From Channa striata (Eukaryota > Chordata > Actinopteri > Anabantiformes > Channidae), in the NCBI GenBank assembly GCA_033026295.1, contig CM065175.1:23818837-23882836 (forward strand): DNA of 64,000 nucleotides, read 5' to 3'. Position 1 is the first letter of the stretch, and each line of letters begins with the position of its first letter. The notes beneath the pieces were generated by a model. The model did no database searches. It saw nothing but the letters and a program-made list of their open reading frames with translations, and was not told where the DNA came from. A program made the translations under genes and the position numbers. This document shows, one piece after another, positions 1-14,407 of this stretch.

Positions 1-2975
1 TGAGAGAAGATGCTCTCGTTTTAGTTTTGGCTTTTTTTCTCATTTTCTCACCCCCTGGTGGAGATTTGAATTCCCCCTGGGCTGGTGCTGATGTGAGCAG
101 CTGTCTCCACGGTGACAGATGCTGGAGATAAAGCCTGTGCCCTGCTTTCGGTCAGGGCCATCAAAGGACGGAAGACTTCTCTGCCCTTTCCGCTCAGTAT
201 GTCTGTCTTATTTTCCTCTAAAATCCTGGTTATCCACCTTCTGTCTTCCCCTCTCTCTCCAGCTGTGATTTTCTTCTCTTCCCCTCTCCTCCCTCGTGGT
301 GTCTTTTTCTTCGGAGCAAGGCAAGCGTGCCCCCTTTATTTAAGAGAGAGACGGCATTCATTCAGCCGAAGCCTTTTCATACGGAATCAATATTTCTGTT
401 GTGTGGTTTGCAGAAGCAAAGAGCTAAAGAGTGTTTGGACTGTTTGTACGAATGTTTGTGCATGCTGAAAGTGAACGTGAGCTGTTCTACACGGCAGCAT
501 GGGAGGTGATTACTAATGGACACCAGCTGCAGGAAGGGAGGCCAGATGCCATGCATTTTATGACCTTCTAAAACATGGATGGCTTGTGTTCACCCCATAT
601 TGGGTCTGTTCAAGTGAAACTGTTTTTATTCACGCTTACAATAGAGTTACAAAGTCAGGACTTTTGTTAGGCGCCAAAAGTAAAAGTGTAAATACACTGC
701 ATAGAAAATTGATCAGAACTTTTCTGAATAAAACATTCTTTGACTGAGAAAATCAGCTCAGCCCTTTTGGATTCTGGATCAATGTTTCCTAGTGCACTAA
801 AGAGAAAAAAACACTAAGGTATTGACAAAATACATGCACAATGATCAAAAATTATATATGTTGTGACTGGACATAGATTTTTTCCCTGTATTCATGTCAT
901 TTTTGTCACTCATCATTAAATACAGACGAAGAATAAAATGTGTCACCCTACATTTGAATCCACGTGGGTCAGAAACGACTAATGCACTGACTGGAAAACA
1001 GCTCTTAGGTGGAGTGCAGCAGCAAAATGCTGGGATGCATCAAGGTTACTTGTGCTTGATTATGTAATGTTGTCATATCCTCTATCTACCTTCTTGAATA
1101 TATTTGCATAAAGGCAGCTGATGAAAACATGCACTGATTAGCATATTTTTTTTTTTAAACGTGCAGGCGGCGACTCAGATCTTTCTCATTGTAATGGACG
1201 AGTCAGCCCTCGCCAAACAAAAACACAAACCAAACATTGTGCACAACCCGTGGTCATATTTTCCTGACACATGTCCTCTTGTGGTTGAACCACTAATGGC
1301 TTGTTATTCAGAAGTGAAGAAGTGGTATGAAGTCTTCAGGAGGAGGCTACGATCAACGGTTTGACTTTTCACCATCCAACATGGTTTCTTTTTATTTTTA
1401 ACTTCAATCCACACCTAAACAAACCTAACCAGATCTTCACCATCTCATTATTGTCGCTAGAGGGACCTGAAACGGCAACCACTCACTAGTTTAATAAAAC
1501 ACTTCATCTTAAAATAAATGCTCTGTCCAGTAGGATTGTTCAGTAAAGACCTGGCAACGCTGAACTCTAAAACAGAAAACTTTACTAGACCATCAAGTTG
1601 TCATGTTTGCTGTGCTGAATTATTTCAGACTGTGGAGGTTGTTTTTCCTCAGAAAGCAATTTTTGCACATTCCTGAACTACAAAACTAAGTTATTATAAG
1701 CCAAACAGGTCTCACACGTGAAATGTGAAACAGCTACGTTCGTCCGCTCTCCCAGTCTGGCTTATATGGGCTTAATCCTTGAAAAAGTCACTACAGCGGG
1801 AGTTAGTTACATATGAGCTCTGTGCTAATACAAATTAGATTGAGCTGTATTGTTTTCTTTAATTTTTTTTTATTGTTGCCTCGAGTGTTTTTTATGCACC
1901 ACATTAACAAAACCTTGACAAACCACAAAGCCTTCACCACTTACAATCAGTGTGAACTGTGTAATTATCTGAAATGCCGAACCCTTTTCAACTTTCTTAT
2001 TATATTTTCAGGTTATTTTCTTTACCTCGTTAACCTTGTCATATTAGTTTTGTTTTTGCACTTAAAAAAAAGTTCTAAATGTTACATAAGGCCTCGTAAA
2101 CATTTACATTCTCTAAAAAATATGCATGAAACTAAGGTGCATATTTTACACAACAAATATCAAAATACATTTCATTGGTCTCATCATCAATCACTGTAAT
2201 GTCTAAGCACAGGAGAGGAGCAGCATCTACAGCAAGATGCTCGTAGTAAGAAACTAATGAAAGAAATTAAAATATTGCATAAGCCAGTAAAGAAAAGGCT
2301 ACTGGCATCTAAACAATGTCACAGCTAATAGTGTGAAACTGGTACGTTTTACATTGTGGCTAACGTCGTAGCTCATGTCCAGTTAGATGTAATGCTGCAT
2401 GGCGTCGGCAGACATTTGCACAAACCAATTAGTAACTTCCTATCTAATTTATGACTTTTTTAACCAGCCTTTTGCTTGTTTTCTACTGTATTGTTCTTCT
2501 TCTTCTTCATAACTTACACATTCTCTTATGCCCAGCTCGCCTGTGAGGATCCGCAAAGTTTCGTCCTATTTTATCTTTAATTCTTCTAAATTCCCTCCTG
2601 TCATTCTCCGTCTCCCTTCTGAATCACGTCCCTGATTCTCTTTTCATTATTTTTTCTCAAAACAACAACAGCAAGAACAAAACCCTGGCTTTTGTGTCGC
2701 TTTCGGCACGTGATCACTCTGGCTGCAGCCGAAGTGTCGGTGCACAGGCGCTCTGATTATTACACTCCTTACTCCTGGTTGCTCGTGTTATTGGGTATTG
2801 GCTGCTGCAGTTATCGTACTGTCGCTGTGGGTGAGAGCATTAGCTAAAGGACTAAAATGTCAATGTAGATTATTAGCAGTGGCGGTGTGTTTACTCTCGT
2901 CAACATTCAGAAATGTGCTTTAAGCCGTGAGGAATCCGGGGTGGATTCTGCTCAGGAAATTTACCCAGAAAAATG

Positions 2976-3013
<38 letters not shown>

Positions 3014-4618
3014 CAGACGGAGGCAAATGTACATACAGGCTCATAAAGAGCAGAAAGGTTCAAGTGGTGCAGTTTTAACCTCTTCAGAGAGCAGTAAGAC
3101 ACTCACACACACACTTGGAGCTGACACACACATCCATGCCCTGCAGCCAGGGATCAGTTTTTAGTAAACATGCCTGGATGTTCGCCGGGCTTCACAGCCA
3201 GACAGAGCAGCCACTGGGGCTTCAGTTGCTGGACTTTGCCTGTCTGCATGTCATTGCAGCCAGGAAAACAACAAAAATGAGAAAAAAAAAACTTTTGATT
3301 GTCATGTTTTTACCAAACCTGACTTTTTTGTACGTGGTCCTGAATAAGCTCAAGTTTCATGACTCCCGGGGCCGTCAAGCACATTCAATACTGAGGATGT
3401 ATATTTCCAAAAAGCCGAGCCAGTTTTTCTCCTCAAGTCCAGAGAATGAAACCTTTTAGTTAATTGAGACAAAACAAAGCAACCACTGCCGCCCTTCAAC
3501 CAACCCTTGGCCCTGCCACTTTGTGTCCTGCCCACCCCCACAGTTCCCAGGACAGAGGGGCTCGGGCACAAGGCTGGAGGGCAGATGTAGGGGGCAGCAG
3601 TGACATTGGGCCCTGCAGCTGGCTTTGGCTGGAGATTTGAAAGGGCTGGCTGGAGATGGAGGACTGAGATTACTGCTGACTCACGTCCAACGGCAGCTGC
3701 CCACACGACATCTCGCTGAGCCGCAAACACATGTTGCAAAGCGCTGGTGCAGATGCTGAAGCCGCACTGAAAGGCTGAACGACTGAGAGCGTGTACAACA
3801 CAAGCCTCCGTTGCTTTGCGGCGGTTGTGGTGACGTAAATCTGTCTGCACCCGAGCATCCCACACAAAGCGTACAATTCAGAAACATGCTTGCTGTAAGA
3901 ACTCGTACAATCTTGACGTAAAACTTTATATCAATTACCAGCCAGCGCACCTTTCACTTTATACGCCATTCAGTGCAGAGAGAGAAAGCCAACTCATGTT
4001 CCCACCAAATGTTTTTCTGTCAGCAATCAAAGTACATTAGTAATCTCAACGTGTTTTCTTAAGTGAATATAATTGCAAAAAAGACCCCAAAGGTTTCATC
4101 CCCACGGGTTTCATCGGAGATGTCTGAGGCTCATAAAAGATGATTCCTTCAGGACCAGACCGCTGACTTTTTTTTTTATAGAAACCTTCTGCCTTTTGAT
4201 TGTCACAACCTTTTGCGTCACTTAGGTGCTGTGTCTTATTTCTTGATGCTAACTTGTTTAGTTGGACAACTTTATAATTTTTCACCTTTCCTTATTGGAA
4301 AAAAAAACATGTAAAAAAAGTATCTAAACATATTTGTGGAAAATTGTGGAGATTCAGCTCAATTTAATCTCATCTGCTCCCGTTCTTTCTTTCATTCATG
4401 GACTTTTGCCCAAAGACCTCCTTCAGTATGCAACATAATAAAAAATCATTAGCTAATGATATTTTTGCATAAACTATTTCACAGAAAAACAAACTTAATG
4501 CCTTTGTTGCTAATCTACAGAAATGTATGGGTAGAAACTGAGCCTTTGACCCCTTCATCTTTTACTGTACATATCATCCAATAAAGAAAAACACAGGCTC
4601 GATGTAACTCGCTCTTAC
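1..4618 (-). other. rftn1: rftn1 intron downstream of the second coding exon (partial)
   Basis: This stretch follows the donor of the exon at 4,619-4,796 (read on the minus strand) and runs off the left edge. I looked on the minus strand for the next raftlin exon and found none, so it should lie beyond base 1. The stretch holds AT-rich unique-looking sequence, a CA microsatellite at 2,977-3,010 and short A/T runs. The open frames here (for example 1,161-1,364 plus, 3,350-3,865 minus) lack good splice sites and recognisable domains. Confidence 0.7.
2977..3010. repeat. (CA)n microsatellite
   Basis: An uninterrupted CA dinucleotide run of 34 bases inside an rftn1 intron. It produces spurious repetitive reading frames on both strands. 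Confidence 0.95.
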
Positions 4619-4796
4619 CCATCGTTGAGTCGGACCAGTATGGCCCTGTAGAGCTGGTGCTGTGGACTGTTGGACTCGGGACCACAGGGGTGGATGAACG
4701 GGTGAACGGCTGCCAGAACAAAGCCCTGCTGATAAAGCTCCTGGAGCTGACCTGGCAGTTCCCGCACCGACGAGAGACGCAGCGTGGACGTCCCAC
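4619..4796 (-). CDS. rftn1: raftlin, second coding exon
   Basis: A 178-nt internal exon encoding residues 50-109 of raftlin. On the minus strand it starts after a polypyrimidine tract ending TTTCTCAG and ends at a GTAAGA donor. It enters in phase 1 and leaves in phase 2, and the first base of its first codon comes from the exon at 33,503. The peptide contains RELPGQLQELYQQGF and AAVHPFIHP, then a segment ending YRAILVRLND. From memory this matches the RFTN1 region LPAQLLELYQQGF..LAALHPFVQP..FRAILI. It fits RFTN2 much less well, where the corresponding stretch is IVTKVENYYLKGY. This exon therefore fixes the paralogue as rftn1. Raftlin is a lipid-raft-associated protein involved in B-cell and T-cell receptor signalling and in TLR ligand uptake. 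Whether this is rftn1a or rftn1b cannot be told from here. Confidence 0.9.
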
Positions 4797-7700
4797 CTGA
4801 GAAACCATAAAAAGAGAAGAGTTGCGTGAGACGACGCGACATTCGTCTTCGGCTTTTGTGTTGCTTTCCCACTGACGTTGATGACGGTTTACACTGTACA
4901 GTTTGTTGTCGAACAGATTTAGCAGAGTTCTGTCTTTGATCATAATTATAATTCACTAATCAACACTGTCTGTCCAAGACAATAGTTATGATTATAAGAC
5001 AGCCTCAGATATGGATGCTACTTAAGGTGTCAAATTGTGCCGCTTTGTACATTTTTTGACATAACATATCGACGGCCTCCTGCATTACTATTGCATTTAC
5101 GCCCTGGGAACAACTTTATATTCACAAAAAAAAAACTAAATGAAGGTTTGGGACAAAAACTTCAGGGTGAGGCTAAGTTAGAAGACAAACTACATAAAAA
5201 CACATCTCTACAAACAGTCTTAGCAGCACACACGTGCTTGCTTGATATAGTGACCACATGCGCCACGTTCTGAAACATTCATCGATGAAGCGTGTGACTT
5301 TGCACGTTAGACTCGAACCCTGTTCTCCGTATATGACATCACACCGAAGACGTCAATCACAGACACCAACGGCAGCTTAAGTGTCAGCACGTAACGCAGA
5401 AGGACCCGACAAAGCTCCGCTTTTTTTAACTCCCCGGGAATGAGAACGTGCTGCTAATTCAGCTCCACATTTCTCTTGACCTCTGCATTTCCACGGTCCT
5501 TTTTAGACTTTGCCATTCTCCACCTGTCACCTGATCTTATTCCTCACTGTACTCCTGACCCTCATTGACGTGTCAGCTCACACCAGTCCCTTATTCCCTG
5601 ATCTGGCCCCAGTAGTTACTGCCTTTTTGATCTCTGCTGCTTTTTTTATAGCATTGTTAAATGTCCTCTATTTTCCAAATGTGCTGCCAGTGTCTTCCTT
5701 TGACTCCTAAAAACAGTTTAGCAAAGATATAGTTACTCTGGTGTTTATGCAGCGGAAGGAGCAGTTTCAGGTGATTCTAAAGGAAACTGACAAAAGGAAA
5801 CCACCTGAGAAATTTTTCCACTGCACTTCTTGGTATCTGCACTATTTCTGTCACAATATGCAAATGATGTAAATGAGAGTCCATTTTCACAGCAGTTAGC
5901 TCCCTTTTTGATTACTTTGTCATTTCACACAGCTATGGAGGTCTTCAGTAGTGTGGAAGGATTCCGTACAACACGACCTGCCTAACCTGCCCAGGCTAAT
6001 GCCCATCAGCACAACATAGAAGAAGAAGCACCACATCAAGCAGACAAGAAAATTGCTGTAGAAAAAAAAAAACATAGAGAAAATTTGCAATTCAGATGCC
6101 AACAGTGATTTTAGAGTCATTCTCAGTTTGTTTTGGCAATTAGCATCATGCTTTTCACTCCATCCTCCTCAATCTGAGAGTTAATAAGAGTGGATCAAAT
6201 CCAATCAGAGCTGATTGCTTAGGCACTGTATCACAGCAGTTCTCTATATTCTGACACATACTTTGATTCCCTCGCAGCTCAACTTAACTGTCCAAGACGA
6301 GCGGACAGAGGCCCGACATTAATGAGCTGCAATCAGCGAGTGGCCGGCTGTTAAAAAAACCCCAAAAAGTGGGGGACAGATTTGCTGTGCAAAGCTTTTT
6401 CCTCTGCCTTATTTTCCCTTCCCACCTCTCCAGGGGATGAAAACCTGCAGCAGACAGCCACTGGTGATGGCCCCGTTCAGGGAGCAACCAGCTGTGTTAC
6501 AACAAGCCACACACAGCTTCTGTCAGGCAACATCAGCCAATCAGGATGTATGGTAATGAGTGCGGAAAGGAAGAGAGGCTCAGGTTCAGGAATGGGAGCT
6601 ATTAGTTGGAAAATACAAAAGCCTAATAATGGGAGGGAGAGGAGAGTGGTATGGACGGGAGGAAACGATAGAGAGGAGAGAGAAAGTCAGAGAGGTTGGG
6701 ATGGAAACGGCACTTGGCTTTGGATGCGTAATGTCTGGGATCCCTGCAGTCTGCCGTACGGGCGACATTTACTGCAGGCCAAACAGCTGGGGCGCGTGGG
6801 AGAGCGCCAAGACAAAGAGCTGGATGCACAATGAGAGACCGGGGAGAGGGAGAGAGAAAGGCAGAGGAGGTCTGGTTCTCAGTACCCACTGTCACAAGAC
6901 GTGGGAAATGCTGCTATGGCTAATTAGAGTCAATGAGACTATACAGAGCAAAAAGGTTCAGGTCCATGGGAAAAGTCAAAGTATAGAAGTTCAATGGGAG
7001 GTCAGACGGAGGGTGAGTGTGAGCAGAGCTGACTGACTGTTTGTCTGTGTGTGCGCTCTAACGTAGGGGCATCCTCTAATATTACTGTAATCCACAATAA
7101 GTTACACCGGGGCGCATTTCCAGGAGAGACACTGTACAGTGTGTGCAGTGTAGTGTACATACACTCATGATCTCTGTCCTCTTGTGGGACAAATTCCTAT
7201 CAGCATAATTTAAAGTAATATGGTTCATGTTTTGCTGTTGTTGTCTCCCACGGGGCGTCAGGAGTCAATTTTAGGACATTCCGTTAGTTATCCCACATTT
7301 CAACTCCTGACACCAGACATCACACACTCTGTTTGATGTTAAAGTCTTGTTAACGTGAACTTTATGTCCACACTCGTGCGTGGCATTACCTTTGGCCAGA
7401 TCTTCACTAACAAGCTCACGTGATGGGAATATTCTTAATACATTAGTGCGTGGTTTGTTTACTGTATCTGCTGCCGTATGTCCTCTGCTCAGTTATGTTC
7501 TATCTATTATTTTAATGAAGGTAGAGCATCTCTAACGGCTGTATAGCTGCTGTAATATATCATTTACCTATTGAATCGGGTCGATTCCGATGTCTTTAAG
7601 TAGACAATAATTCGATTTGTGTTAGATGTGCTTTGGTTTAATGCTTTTATGGTGGGAAAACTTTATTCCATATAAATTCCTCACTGACTCCCAAGTCGAT

Positions 7701-10280
7701 GCAAACAAACGCAATCCGACTTTGATGCATCTGAGTTATAAATGCCTCAGCTTGAGTAAAACGTTTCGCACGAGTTTATGACTTAAATCATGACGATACA
7801 GAGATAAGAAAGGGGTAGAGGTTAAAATGAAAACTGGGGCTCCTGGCACAAGCTGATGCTACTGAGCTTTTTCTTTAAATCTCTTTGAGATGTTGAGAAA
7901 AAGACATCTAGTTGTATTTTTCTAATTGCGTGTCTCCATCTCTTTGCAGGTGTAATTCATTAGCAGTGAGCTCGTTTTAATCCCTTTCCATTGAATCAGT
8001 TATTCTGCCACCTTCGTTTTTGCACTCAAATTCCACTAGAGCTCACACCTGTGACATTTTGTCATTTTTGTGCAGGCTGTAACACAGTGATGCTGCTTGC
8101 TTTCAGCTTGCCGAACACATTATCAGGACCGCAACCGAGGAAAAAAAAAAAAAAAAAAACAGATTTCTGGAACAAGTCAGCTAGTGTCAATGAGGAGGCA
8201 GCTCCTGTAGCGTAGATAGAGAGCTGATTCAGTCCAGATCCTTCTGGGCACAAACCCAGAGGTTTATTGTGAAACCACTGAAGAAGAAGAAGTGTGGGGG
8301 GGGGGGAATCACAGGCCGTTCCCGTAGGGCAAGTGAGTGCTTTGGCTAAAAATACTTCTCCAAATTTCTCAATCACACTCACTGTCCTACTGTGCCACAA
8401 TGCAAGAGCTTTAGAAGTTAAAAGGCGTAGAGGAATTAACACAAAGAAATAGGCCACCATCACAAAGTGATGAAACACATTCGCCTTCCTGCACCACTGG
8501 GTGCCTTAAGGAATGAAATTAATCCTTGTGTGATCTGTCATTTCTCTTTTTGCCTTCCTTTCCTCTTCATTTCGGGCCAACGCGAAGCAACCTGTCCTTT
8601 TCCCAGAGGAATGCTGTTATGAGTGCTTATGGTTCACAAGGCAGTGGATGTTAAGTGGAAAATGAAACCATCTTTGCTTGCTCTCTGATCCCCTTAGTTG
8701 AGATGAGTAAATAAGGAATGGTTTCAATTAGGAAGTGGGAACACAGCCGCTGGCGACTTCTTAAGTTGGCTTTAATCGCTGTGTGAGCTGTTAATAATCT
8801 CAACCAGAGGCCTTTAAATACACGGGCTCTACATTTATTTATCAGACCAAATTTTATTTATCGCGCTGTCCCCAGAGCAAAGTGTTACCCGGTGCCACGT
8901 TTCTCTGAATCATTTGCCGTTGTAAGGATGTTTACTGTGCCCTAAATCACGTTATCCAAGGAGAATCGCTTTGTTAGCGTAGATGAGAGCAAATTAGCTG
9001 CCGTGTTACCGCAGTACGCGGGTGTCGGCGCTGTGATGTTTTATAGTGCAAATATTCAAGCCTTTGAAGGAGTCTGTGGTCGATCAGACAGGCAATCTGG
9101 TAAACCTTACATGGCAAACTGGCATCCAATTACTTCACTCTGTCTTTTTGTTTGCCCTGGAAGAAAATTCTCGCATGTATCAACAGAGGAGAGCCTTAAA
9201 CTCACAGGAACGAATCGCTTCGTGACAAATACTGAGGGGAAAAAAAAAGCGGGGCATCTGGCTGACAACTAACAAATTGCTTTTCTGCAAAATTGTTAGT
9301 TCACAGACATCAAATAGACACTGCCATTAAACACAGAAGAGGAGGCAATACTGTGGGGAATGTATGTACTGTATGAAGATATGAAGAGGGAGTGATAGCT
9401 GTGTTTACTAATGGAAAGACGCACGATCGGTTGTTCACTGTTTGCGGCGGATGATGGGTCCTGGGTTGAGCATCAAGAACTGTTTACCTCAAAGCCCTGC
9501 AGATTTACAGTGATTACTTCAACAGTATGGAGAGGCGATCTGCAAATGATCGAAACACATGCATGCTATTAAGATGAAGACAATTCTGGTGTTTTTTTGT
9601 AGCTGTTTGCAATTATGCCATATGATCTTCATCAGCAGATAGGTAAAGTGCTTTATTTGTCACATAAATACATCGAGGTGTTCAACGAAATTGCGTCACG
9701 TGGTCAGATGGCTGCCACCATCGGCCAACCTGTCCTGGTCCCTAACACGTGTTTTTTGGGAGTAGCGGAGACGGGATCACCCAGAGGAAGCCTACACAGA
9801 CATGGGGAGAACTGATAAAGAACAAGAGCGCTAAACACTCAGCTGATGATTGTGTTATCAAGTTCAACAGGCAACTCCGAACACAGATATGGATGAGACG
9901 TTTCCAAAATGTCTAGAAAAATATGTCAATTTCAAATCAACAGCAAACTATATTAGCTAAAGATTGTGGGATGGGATTGAAACCTCCAGTAGGACCACTC
10001 TTAGCAAATCTTACACGGAAACCTTGATGTACTTGATGCATAAGTACAAATCGTGCTTTAAACATACAAAGCTGAGCTCCGGCTCTGTGATTTGTGGATG
10101 TCAACCTTGGTATTTTGTGCCTATGCCAAGAGCTATCTCTGTTGAATGTAATTGGATCTGCTCTTAAAATGTGAAATCATGATATTAGGTAGAAATCACT
10201 GGAGAATAAATAGAAAGAATAAGTTATAAGGAAACATCCCCCATATACTGTAGGGACACAGTTTAGCAGTGTCAGTGGTT

Positions 10281-10307
10281 TGTGTGTGTGTGTGTGTGTG
10301 TGTGTGT
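10281..10307. repeat. (TG)n microsatellite
   Basis: A pure TG run in the large rftn1 intron. Confidence 0.95.
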
Positions 10308-12194
10308 TCGAAGAGGGGTGATTATGTGAACTCAACATTCTCTCTTCAGAGTGGAGATGTAAACATGCACTTTGAATATGCATGCTTGAGAGAGTTCATC
10401 TAGGGGGCGGAATAAATAATAAGCACCCGTTCCGTTTTTTTTTGTTTCCCTGATGGTGACCTTGCACACATGGCTAAACATATTTAACTAACTCATCACT
10501 TGGAATTAGCAGCCGCCCTCGTTTCATAATAGACCTATATTTACGCTTACAAACCTGATTGCATCTGTCTGTGTTTTCCTTCCCTGCGAAGAGGAATTAG
10601 CCCCTGAAGCAGTCCAATCCAGGTGGTGGAAACGCAACTGAAGCTGCTTGCCAATCATTCAGAGAAGACAGAAAAGAGCAGAGGAAGTGGCTCGATGTCA
10701 GTTAGCTGCTGATAAAAATCTGGTCAGACCCACCTACCGGTGAACTGCCACTGTGACCCTGTGAGTAGCTGCTTCCACTTGGTGACTAAAATAGTTGCAC
10801 GTCAAGAAGTAAAGGTCACAAAGCCTCTGGGGCTTGGGAAATGGATGCGTTTACACCACTGTAACGTCAGAATGCATCACCAACTGCTCGTGTTCCAGCA
10901 GCGGCATTGTTTCGAACCCATCGTGACAGTTTGAATGGTCCAAAACATGCACAGAGATGTAGCTAAAGTCTTCCAGTGCCAGAAAATGTTGTCAGTGTGT
11001 CCCTGAATAGAGTGTTTCAGCTATACTCCAAACAAGTGTTGCTTTTTTTTTTATCAGATTGGCAGCACAGTAAGACACCCATCTAGGCTCAGTCAACTTT
11101 CCATGACTAATTCTCACTTTCTATGCATAATAAAGGAAAAAGATCCCTTAACTTTGAATTGAAATCCTGCCCCTGACACTCGCTCACTCTCCCTTTTAAA
11201 CCCATCTGCCATGTAAGCACCTCTGAGCTGCAGCCTACCGCATTTCCATCACTCAACACATTTAAAAATAAATGAGTAAATATGAACTTAATAAGCTGAA
11301 AGATTGGAGCGCCGAGGCTCGACACTCGCACGTGCCGCGCACTGCCTCTGGGAGAAATGGTTTGACCACATTTGCATGGGGGAGAAAATAGCCTGGCATA
11401 CATTATCCGCCCGCTGCAGCCGACTTTTGATCCTATCGGCTCTGCATCTCTCATTTGGTGATATTGGCTCAAATCACGGTGATTTGTATGTTTGGGCTAA
11501 TAGTAATGGATCAATTGGCAGCTGACGTGTTCATACTTGTGAACAGAATCTTAGAGGACTTTCACTTTGTTTTTCAGATGGAAAGACACTCGGAGAAAAC
11601 ACAATGGCGCGTTTATTTCGAGAAAACAGCAGAACATTCAGTACCAGTTTGGCCAGAGGGGAGTTGAATAACCTAATTTTTGAAAAAAAGAGATTTGAAA
11701 TGTTTTGACTATATACAGAATGGAATTCTTATCCAAGGTGAATGTAAATAGTTATTGAATCATTATGGGTAATAATCTGTTTAAGAGTAAAGCCTAATAT
11801 TAGAGAAGGTCCAGATTGTACCGTTAGTTTAGGTTTTGTCCATTGTTTGCTCATTCACCTGTCCGTCAGAACTGCCTGTTGTGATTGGCAGCAGGTGAGG
11901 AAGAGAGGTGGATGGGTGGGAGGGAGTGGAGGTGATCAACAGACTGAGTGAAGTCTGGATGAAGCACATTGGATTATTGGTTGATAAAACTGCGGAAGCG
12001 GATTAGGAAAAGAACAAGCGTGTTCCTGTCAGAGTCGTAGTGTAACGTTAGGCTGTGTTTGCTAGCCGCAAATCTGTAGAGCGGCTATAACAGTGCAGGT
12101 GTTAGCCGGTAAGCTAGCAGATAAACACGACAATAACTGCTAGCTGCTAATTGATGGCGTTAGCTAGCAGGAGTTGGAAGTGACACACTCGATT

Positions 12195-12520
12195 GGAGAT
12201 TCAACCGACGTGGGATTCAGGACCAGACAGGCCCCGCGGTGACCGTGACGCCGTGCGGGTCCTCTGATGAAGACGCACGCGGAACGGGTCGGACATTACG
12301 AGGTCAGAGAGCGCCATTGGTGACCGGAAGCCTTTTGGTGCCCCGACGAAGATTGGAGGAGCGCTGCTGTTCTTGGTTTTTATCTTGCAGCACCGAACTG
12401 TAAGTGAACTTCATTTTTATTTGATTCTGTAAGAGTGAAGAGGAGATTATCGGCCGCGACGCGCCGGAACACGAACACGCCGGCGACGTGTGTGTGCGCG
12501 CGCGGGCCCACGTGTGAACG
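12195..12520. promoter_or_regulatory. CpG-rich island inside the rftn1 intron
   Basis: About 330 bases, dense in CpG compared with the AT-rich intron around it. It contains several GC-box-like and CGCG clusters, including a CGCGCGCGGGCCC run near 12,497. It is preceded by a cluster of GCTAGC/GTTAGC words (12,060-12,170) and an inverted CCAAT motif (ATTGGTTGAT, about 11,976). On the plus strand a strong acceptor (TTTTTATCTTGCAG) is followed nine bases later by a perfect GTAAGT donor at 12,400. It could be an unannotated promoter or first exon antisense to rftn1, an intragenic CpG island, or part of an old mobile element. No coding frame follows it. Confidence 0.4.
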
Positions 12521-14407
12521 TTAGATATTCATATGAACCGTGAGTAGTTTTCAGCTGGGGTTAAGTTACTGGCGTATTATCAGGTTTGGTTTATTTTGAA
12601 TAGAGATCCGTGGTCTTGACTTTTGTTTTCGTTTTTATTAAATTTTATTTGAGTAATCTTCAGGTTGGGTAGATGTATTAATTAATTTTCTATATTCTTG
12701 TAAAAGAGAAAATTGTGTTATAGTTAGTGTGTTAAAGTCTGCATTCATTTCACTAAAACTATATATTTTTTGTTTGTTGAAATACAGTCTGGGGTCAGTT
12801 ATTCAAGGTTTGTAAATACTGAGTAAATTACCGTGCATTTATGTATATACGCTGTAACTGTCTTGTTTTCACTCGCATTTGCTAAACCTCTGGGGTAGCT
12901 ACCTTAACCTAAGAACCCTAAGAAGCCTCCGCACTCTAGTCTATACTCATCTGGCGGTGTTTTAGAACCAGGTTGGGGGGGGGGTGCTACACCTGTGAGA
13001 GACCCCTCTCGTCGGGGTCAGTGGATTCGAACCATTCCAGCTAAATGCCACTCCCCTCAGTGCATGGGTCAAGCATTCAGGTCACCACTATTCCACTGGT
13101 ATATGCCATACATTCACTCAGTGACTTATTGAGAATATGTTGACAGACATGACTTTTTCCCCACATCACATTGTTTTTGCACCACGGAACTCTCATGTGG
13201 AGCTACTTATGCCGTGCAACCACACCTTAATACCCCTCGCCATGTAACTGTCAGTGGACTGAGGCTGCTGATGAAGTCTGATCATATCCTGCATTGAGAT
13301 TCTGAATCACCTGCAGAACAGTTGCTCCTCTGGTTTTCCTTACGTTTAACACTAATCCACAAGCATTATGGGTGAACTGTCTGGGACAATTTGTGTCACA
13401 GATCCAAATGCAGATGTCCCTTTAGATGCTTTAGATGTATCTTTGTCACTGAGGCTTCTGCAGTCTAATCTCGATGTAATTTCTCATCAGTAACATAGTG
13501 TGCTCTTGCATCTTCATTCTTAATTTTCTCCAGTCATTTATTTGAACTTGTTTTTGCACAGATGCTCAACTGAATTTAGATATGGTGAATTTTGAGGCCA
13601 AGGTAACACCTTGAACTTTTGTTCAAGTTGTTGTTATTTTCCCTAAACCTGATGGGGTTTAATAGCAGGACTGAACCAGAAGTTGCAGGCTTTAAAAAAA
13701 AAAAAAAAGAGCAGACAGACTATAGACTGAGGGACCTACACGGTGAGCTGCTCAGTCTTGTCAGAGCAAAATGTCATTTGGAATAAATGATTGATCAGGG
13801 CAGGTTTAATGCCTTTATTCAGTGAAGAGTTGGTGTTTTTCCCCATTTGTGTGATTCACTATGCATCATAGTGTACGAAAGCTCACAAGTAGCCAGAAAG
13901 TGCCACTTTTCCATCATGGCTCCTTATTTCAAAGCTATCATTCCGTAATCTCCTCAACACAGTTACAGTCCAACAGGAACCGTACTAATGCAAACCTGTG
14001 CACCTTCGTAAGGTAAACTCTAATTGGCCTTTTGGAACTGAAAGCATCACCCCACTATTCTCTCTGTGAACTAGTCATATCGTTATTCAGTGTCCAATTA
14101 AAATGGCCTTAGTGTCCTCGGGAGCGCTCCACTCTTGCGAGGACCACCTGCAGAACCTTCGCTCAGTCTCAGCAGCCCGCCCTAAGTCATTAGGCTTCAT
14201 ACGGGCTCAAAATGAAAATGCCAGTAACTACTCAGTCCTCCCCACCATCACCTTCTTTATTTTTCTCTCCCCTCCCTCAGCTTAGAGTTCTCTCGCCCCT
14301 TCATCCACAGGAGGGGGAAGCTTCCTTTGCTTGGTTCCTCGGCACATTTAGCCTATTTTTCTGCCTCCGGTCTCTGCAGGGAATCTGCCTTATGCTCTTC
14401 AGCTCTC

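Noticed and set aside
1161..1364. Plus-strand frame resembling a small protein
   Set aside because: Antisense in an intron, no domain, no promoter and ordinary composition.
3350..3865. 171-codon minus-strand frame in the rftn1 orientation
   Set aside because: Considered as a raftlin exon, but the sequence does not resemble any part of RFTN1 and lacks suitable splice sites.
12335..12350. Primer-binding-site-like sequence suggesting an LTR retroelement
   Set aside because: No matching LTR pair, no TG...CA boundary next to it and no gag or pol frame downstream; kept only as one explanation for the CpG island.
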